Of a stretch of 64,000 bases of DNA, positions 61,401 through 64,000 are shown piece after piece. The translations under genes were made by a program, and so were the position numbers. The first letter of the stretch is position 1, and every line of letters starts with the position of its first letter. The notes beneath the pieces were generated by a model that did no database searches, was not told where the DNA came from, and worked only from the letters and a program-made list of their open reading frames with translations. The stretch is from Torreya grandis (taxonomy: Eukaryota > Streptophyta > Pinopsida > Cupressales > Taxaceae), in NCBI GenBank assembly GCA_037957365.1, contig JARHVA010002371.1:1116001-1180000 (forward strand), written 5' to 3'.

Positions 61401-62352
61401 TTTGCATGCAAAAATGGATTTTCAAATGCAAGTAAAATGAGAAATGGTAAAGAAAAATGAAAATGATGAATGAAAACTAGTTAGCAAGAAAAAACATGAT
61501 TTTTAACTAGAAATGAAATAAGAAAACAAGTGGAAAATAATTGAAATACCTAAAATGAAAATGGATCAAGAGTAAATTTCTCCAAAATCACTTTATAGGT
61601 TCAAATGGTGTCAATCGAGATTCATAGGGGCAATAGCTAGGTCAAATAATTTGAAAGCTAGGTAGGAAATGAGGTGGAATTTTCACTATTTATTTTAACC
61701 CCCACATTTGTGACAAGAGGCAACATGTGTGAGGATAGCCATGTAATCCTTTAGTTTTTTTAGGGTTTTATGGACTAATTTACCTAATTTGGCTTTTAAA
61801 GTTAAGTATCTTCATAATCCTAATAAGGTCTTGATTTATGAGTACTTTAGACTTGCAAACCTTTATTGCTTTTACTTGTGATTTTGAGTAAGTAAAGTAG
61901 CTTCAAAACTCTCATTTTTTTTAGTTAGAGCTCTACAAGTTTACATAATTACTTTTCTTAAATTTTGATATGGAAGAAAGTTGTTTATTAATTCCAGTTT
62001 GAACTGGGCATCACAACTTGGGTTTACAAGGATGACTTGCTTTTTATTTCATAAGTGAAGTAACTTGGAGAGCCCAAGTTAGATTATAAATGAGCCCAAA
62101 CACTTAGATTTTTTATCCTCTGGGAAAGATGGGTAAATGGGTTTTTTAGTGATGGCCTTAGACATACATTTTTAACCTTCTAGAGCAATTTGATGAAATT
62201 AGAAAATAAAGCAAGTAAAATAAAAGCTAAAAAAGACTAAGCCTTATTTAGGGGACTAGTTTTAACAATAAAAACTAACTCAAAAAAGACAAAAGGAAAA
62301 AATTTAATAGGGGTATCCCAAAATTTAATTTGTAAACTTTTGGGTGACACCA
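58492..62352 (-). repeat. 5' LTR of element A, upstream part
   Basis: Collinear with 26090-29914. It starts with B's second TCTTT duplication (58492-58496) and ends GTGACACCA at 62352, the outer end of element A. About 1.67 kb of U3 (60684-62352) precedes the frame and is rich in AAGTAACTTG-like words. Confidence 0.88.
58497..60683 (-). pseudogene. U3-encoded protein of element A, 5' LTR copy, N-terminal part
   Basis: From the ATG at 60683: MSRLEEEVVKVEV, basic GPSKKGRIKANK, SSIVSKVLEISDIDMG, then the conserved region with IVRSDFIQEVDDITQLL, FSTWIY and FTYIRVGGF (about 59565-59590) and PRYPIDKW, then LEDMEDDGIVTSD (58950-59156) and the Ser/Thr/Pro-rich segment at 58698-58916. FTYIRVGGF is identical to the string in element B. 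The frame is cut at 58496 by B and continues at 38752. Stops are scattered; a number are sense codons in the 3' LTR copy and the reverse. Confidence 0.72.
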
Positions 62353-62640
62353 TGTCATCAGGAATCATCTTCGACAAGTGGATCTTATTTTTGGCTAGTG
62401 ATCGGTGTGAAAATAATAGGTTATAGGGCATTAAACCTACCTTTCTTTTGCTATTCCATGTGAATGACCTTGGATTTGGGTCTTCCATAGGATTTAGGGG
62501 CCTTTGGAAGGTTATCTATGTGGAGTGCATTATGCATGAGGTATTATCCCATGCCTTTTTTAGAATTGGTGAAATGATTAGATATGTTATGCTCTTAACC
62601 TATAGTGTGTCTAGGGATATGTGTGGTTGACTTGTGGCTT
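62353..62640. other. Right flank of element A, unassigned
   Basis: This should be the continuation of element C if A inserted there, but I could not recognise a C domain. It may instead belong in part to the LTR of element E, whose start is not located. An open frame across the A boundary (62237-62488) is a chimera. Confidence 0.4.
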
Positions 62641-62932
62641 ACACACATTCATATTAGCTTGTTTCATTTATCAATGTTCTTAGTATGGTCAACCTATAAA
62701 ATAACCATGGCTAACTAGAGTATAAATAGGAGGTAGTGGTTAGCCTTTTATCATATATTATGAATTTTGTTCTTATTGCATTGTTGTGGAGGTTACGCCT
62801 TCAAAATGGTTTAGTCATAATATTCAAGTATTCTACTCTTTCACCAATTATTTTTGTGGATTTGCTTATTCTACACTTAATTCTACCATATATAATTCTA
62901 TTATTACAAATTATCTAAGTAATTTACTTACA
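62641..62932 (+). repeat. 5' LTR of gypsy element E, downstream part
   Basis: The LTR ends TTACA just before a TGGTATCAGAGC primer site and contains the TATA box TATAAATAGG at 62721-62730. The start is unresolved; a TG near 62353 or near 62612 is possible. Confidence 0.65.
62721..62730 (+). promoter_or_regulatory. TATA box of element E
   Basis: TATAAATAGG on the plus strand, about 210 bases before the LTR end, with AGGTAGTGG downstream. Confidence 0.6.
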
Positions 62933-62934
62933 AG

Positions 62935-62946
62935 TGGTATCAGAGC
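62935..62946 (+). other. Primer binding site of element E
   Basis: TGGTATCAGAGC, the exact initiator tRNA-Met primer site of many plant LTR elements, two bases after the LTR end. Confidence 0.88.
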
Positions 62947-63130
62947 TTTGATTTGGGCTTTTTTTGTGGCACAATTTTTTTTAGATCTATCATCTTGAAC
63001 AATAGAATGCCAAAAAAACATAACTTATGATATGAGAGGAATATATTTTTTTATTACTATACTTTTTTTTGTGAGGTTTTTTTAATAAAAAAAAAGAAAA
63101 AACAATTTTTTTACCTTGTGTAATTTAATA

Positions 63131-63305
63131 GTTGTTGGATTCATCTTTGTGAGATGATCACAATGGTATATTCTATTGGTACACTTTATTGGGGTTAAAT
63201 TTTCTACCCTTTTGCATAATAGCAGTAGTTGGATTCATCTTGATGAGATGATCATATTGGTGTATTATATTGGTACGTTTAAATAGGGATAAAACCCTCC
63301 TAAGG
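63131..63305. repeat. Tandem duplication in element E leader
   Basis: Two units with period about 94 starting GTTGTTGGATTCATC (63131) and GTAGTTGGATTCATC (63225), both with GAGATGATCA and TATTGGTAC. Confidence 0.8.
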
Positions 63306-63312
63306 TTTATGC

Positions 63313-64000
63313 ATGGCTAGTCTAAATAATCACAGATGAAAGAAAGGGAAGGAAACTACAAAAACTCCTCACAAGGATGACATGAAATCTAAAACTTTTG
63401 ATCCATCTATTTTGGAGGTAGTTCAACAACTTAGGTATGAGTTATAGGGCATGGTGAAAAAAATGATTTTGATACAATTCAAGGGGACACTATGGGTTTG
63501 AGAGGGGACTTGCGTATCATGAAGGATCAATTACAAAAAATTATCTAGGCATTTGGCCAACTTTTTAGCTCAGTCACTGTAAACTAATCCTTAACCACTT
63601 TAGTTTGGCTCTCTTCCTCCTAACAATACCAACACCAATTTTGACCCTAAGCCAATGTTGCCAAAAGTAGACATGTGTAAGTTTGATGGTGATTATCCAC
63701 TCACTTGGCCCACTCAAATTCAAAATTTATTTGATCTACATTAGACTCCATGTTCACAAAAAGTGGTTATGGCCTCGCTATATTTGAAACCTGAGCCATT
63801 CATTTGGTATCATTATTTTTGTGCTCAAAAGAAAAAGAAGGGTGTCCCAGTTTTAGGTTTGTATTTTTTGAGGAGTTACAACTCCACTATCATAAAAATG
63901 TTTTTAAAAACTAATTCAATTAGCTAGCCATGTTGTGTTAGATTAGGAATGTTAAGGACTACATTCATCAATTTTAGAATCTCTCCTTATGTGTGGTAGA
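63313..64000 (+). pseudogene. Ty3/gypsy gag of element E, 5' part
   Basis: From the ATG at 63313 (MASLNNHR then a TGA where CGA is likely) the frame reads KSKTFDPSILEVVQQL. After a shift near 63600 it continues LPKVDMCKFDGDYPLTWPTQ, FDLH, QKVVMASLYLKPEPFIWY. This is the Gag pattern LPKxDxPxFDGxDPxxWxxxxxxFF of gypsy elements, here followed by LRTTFINFRISPYV near the end. The gene runs off the window. At least two frameshifts and several stops make it non-functional. Confidence 0.8.

Larger units (their letters stand above)
24173..62352 (-). mobile_element. Element A: giant-LTR Ty3/gypsy element with U3 reading frame
   Basis: A minus-strand element with LTRs at 24173-29914 (3') and 36300-38757 plus 58492-62352 (5', split by element B). 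The coding-strand LTR starts TGGTGTCACCC and ends TAGCCAACA. LTR length is about 5.74 kb (3') and 6.3 kb (5', B removed). The interior (29915-36299) encodes Gag, protease, RNase H, RT, RNase H and integrase, placing it near the Tat branch of non-chromovirus gypsy elements. Flanks TGTAG (24168-24172) and TGTCA (62353-62357) match at three of five, so the target duplication is not proven. It lies upstream of the RT of element C. Confidence 0.85.

Noticed and set aside
24168..62357. Target duplication for element A
   Set aside because: TGTAG and TGTCA agree at only three of five bases, so I do not claim it.
62237..62488. 83-codon minus-strand frame at the right edge of element A
   Set aside because: It crosses the LTR boundary at 62352, so it cannot be one original gene.

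Overview
This is nuclear DNA of a land plant with a large, repeat-rich genome. The sequence is very AT-rich and I recognise no intact host gene. Nearly everything that can be named is decayed LTR retrotransposon of Ty1/copia or Ty3/gypsy type, plus one relic of a plant mobile domain (PMD) gene. The plant cannot be named from the sequence alone.

Layout. 1-1702: 3' end of a plus-strand copia element (RNase H, polypurine tract, LTR), inserted into the gag of an older minus-strand copia element (gag 1703-2022, primer binding site 3437-3447, LTR 3448-3950). 4377-4906: an LTR of a small family seen again near 16-20 kb. 5.5-7.15 kb: a minus-strand gypsy gag, perhaps headed by an LTR starting at 10094. 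10.9-12.85 kb: PMD relic. 13.0-24.2 kb: minus-strand gypsy element C (LTR, polypurine tract, 3' noncoding region, integrase, RNase H, RT), interrupted at 16197-19774 by a small gag-only LTR element (TR-GAG type).

24.2-62.35 kb is one giant nest. Element A (minus strand, about 5.7-6.3 kb LTRs, about 6.4 kb gag-pol core) carries element B (38758-58491, same architecture, perfect TCTTT target duplication) inside its 5' LTR. B carries a 1.5 kb solo LTR in its own 3' LTR. At the right edge a plus-strand gypsy element E begins (TATA box, LTR end, TGGTATCAGAGC primer site, gag) and runs off the window.

The most interesting system is in A and B. Each LTR carries a long decayed open reading frame for a protein of about 1,150-1,180 residues, homologous between the two families. 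It has a conserved N-terminal region, a Ser/Thr/Pro-rich middle and a coiled-coil tail. TATA boxes lie downstream of the frame in all four LTR copies, so the frame sits in U3, at the 3' end of the genomic RNA. A and B also share a second RNase H placed between protease and reverse transcriptase, and a Tyr in place of the first Asp of the RT catalytic motif. B's U3 holds an array of short quasi-palindromes. All copies are broken by stops and frameshifts, but stops in one LTR copy are often sense codons in its partner, so the frames were probably intact on insertion.
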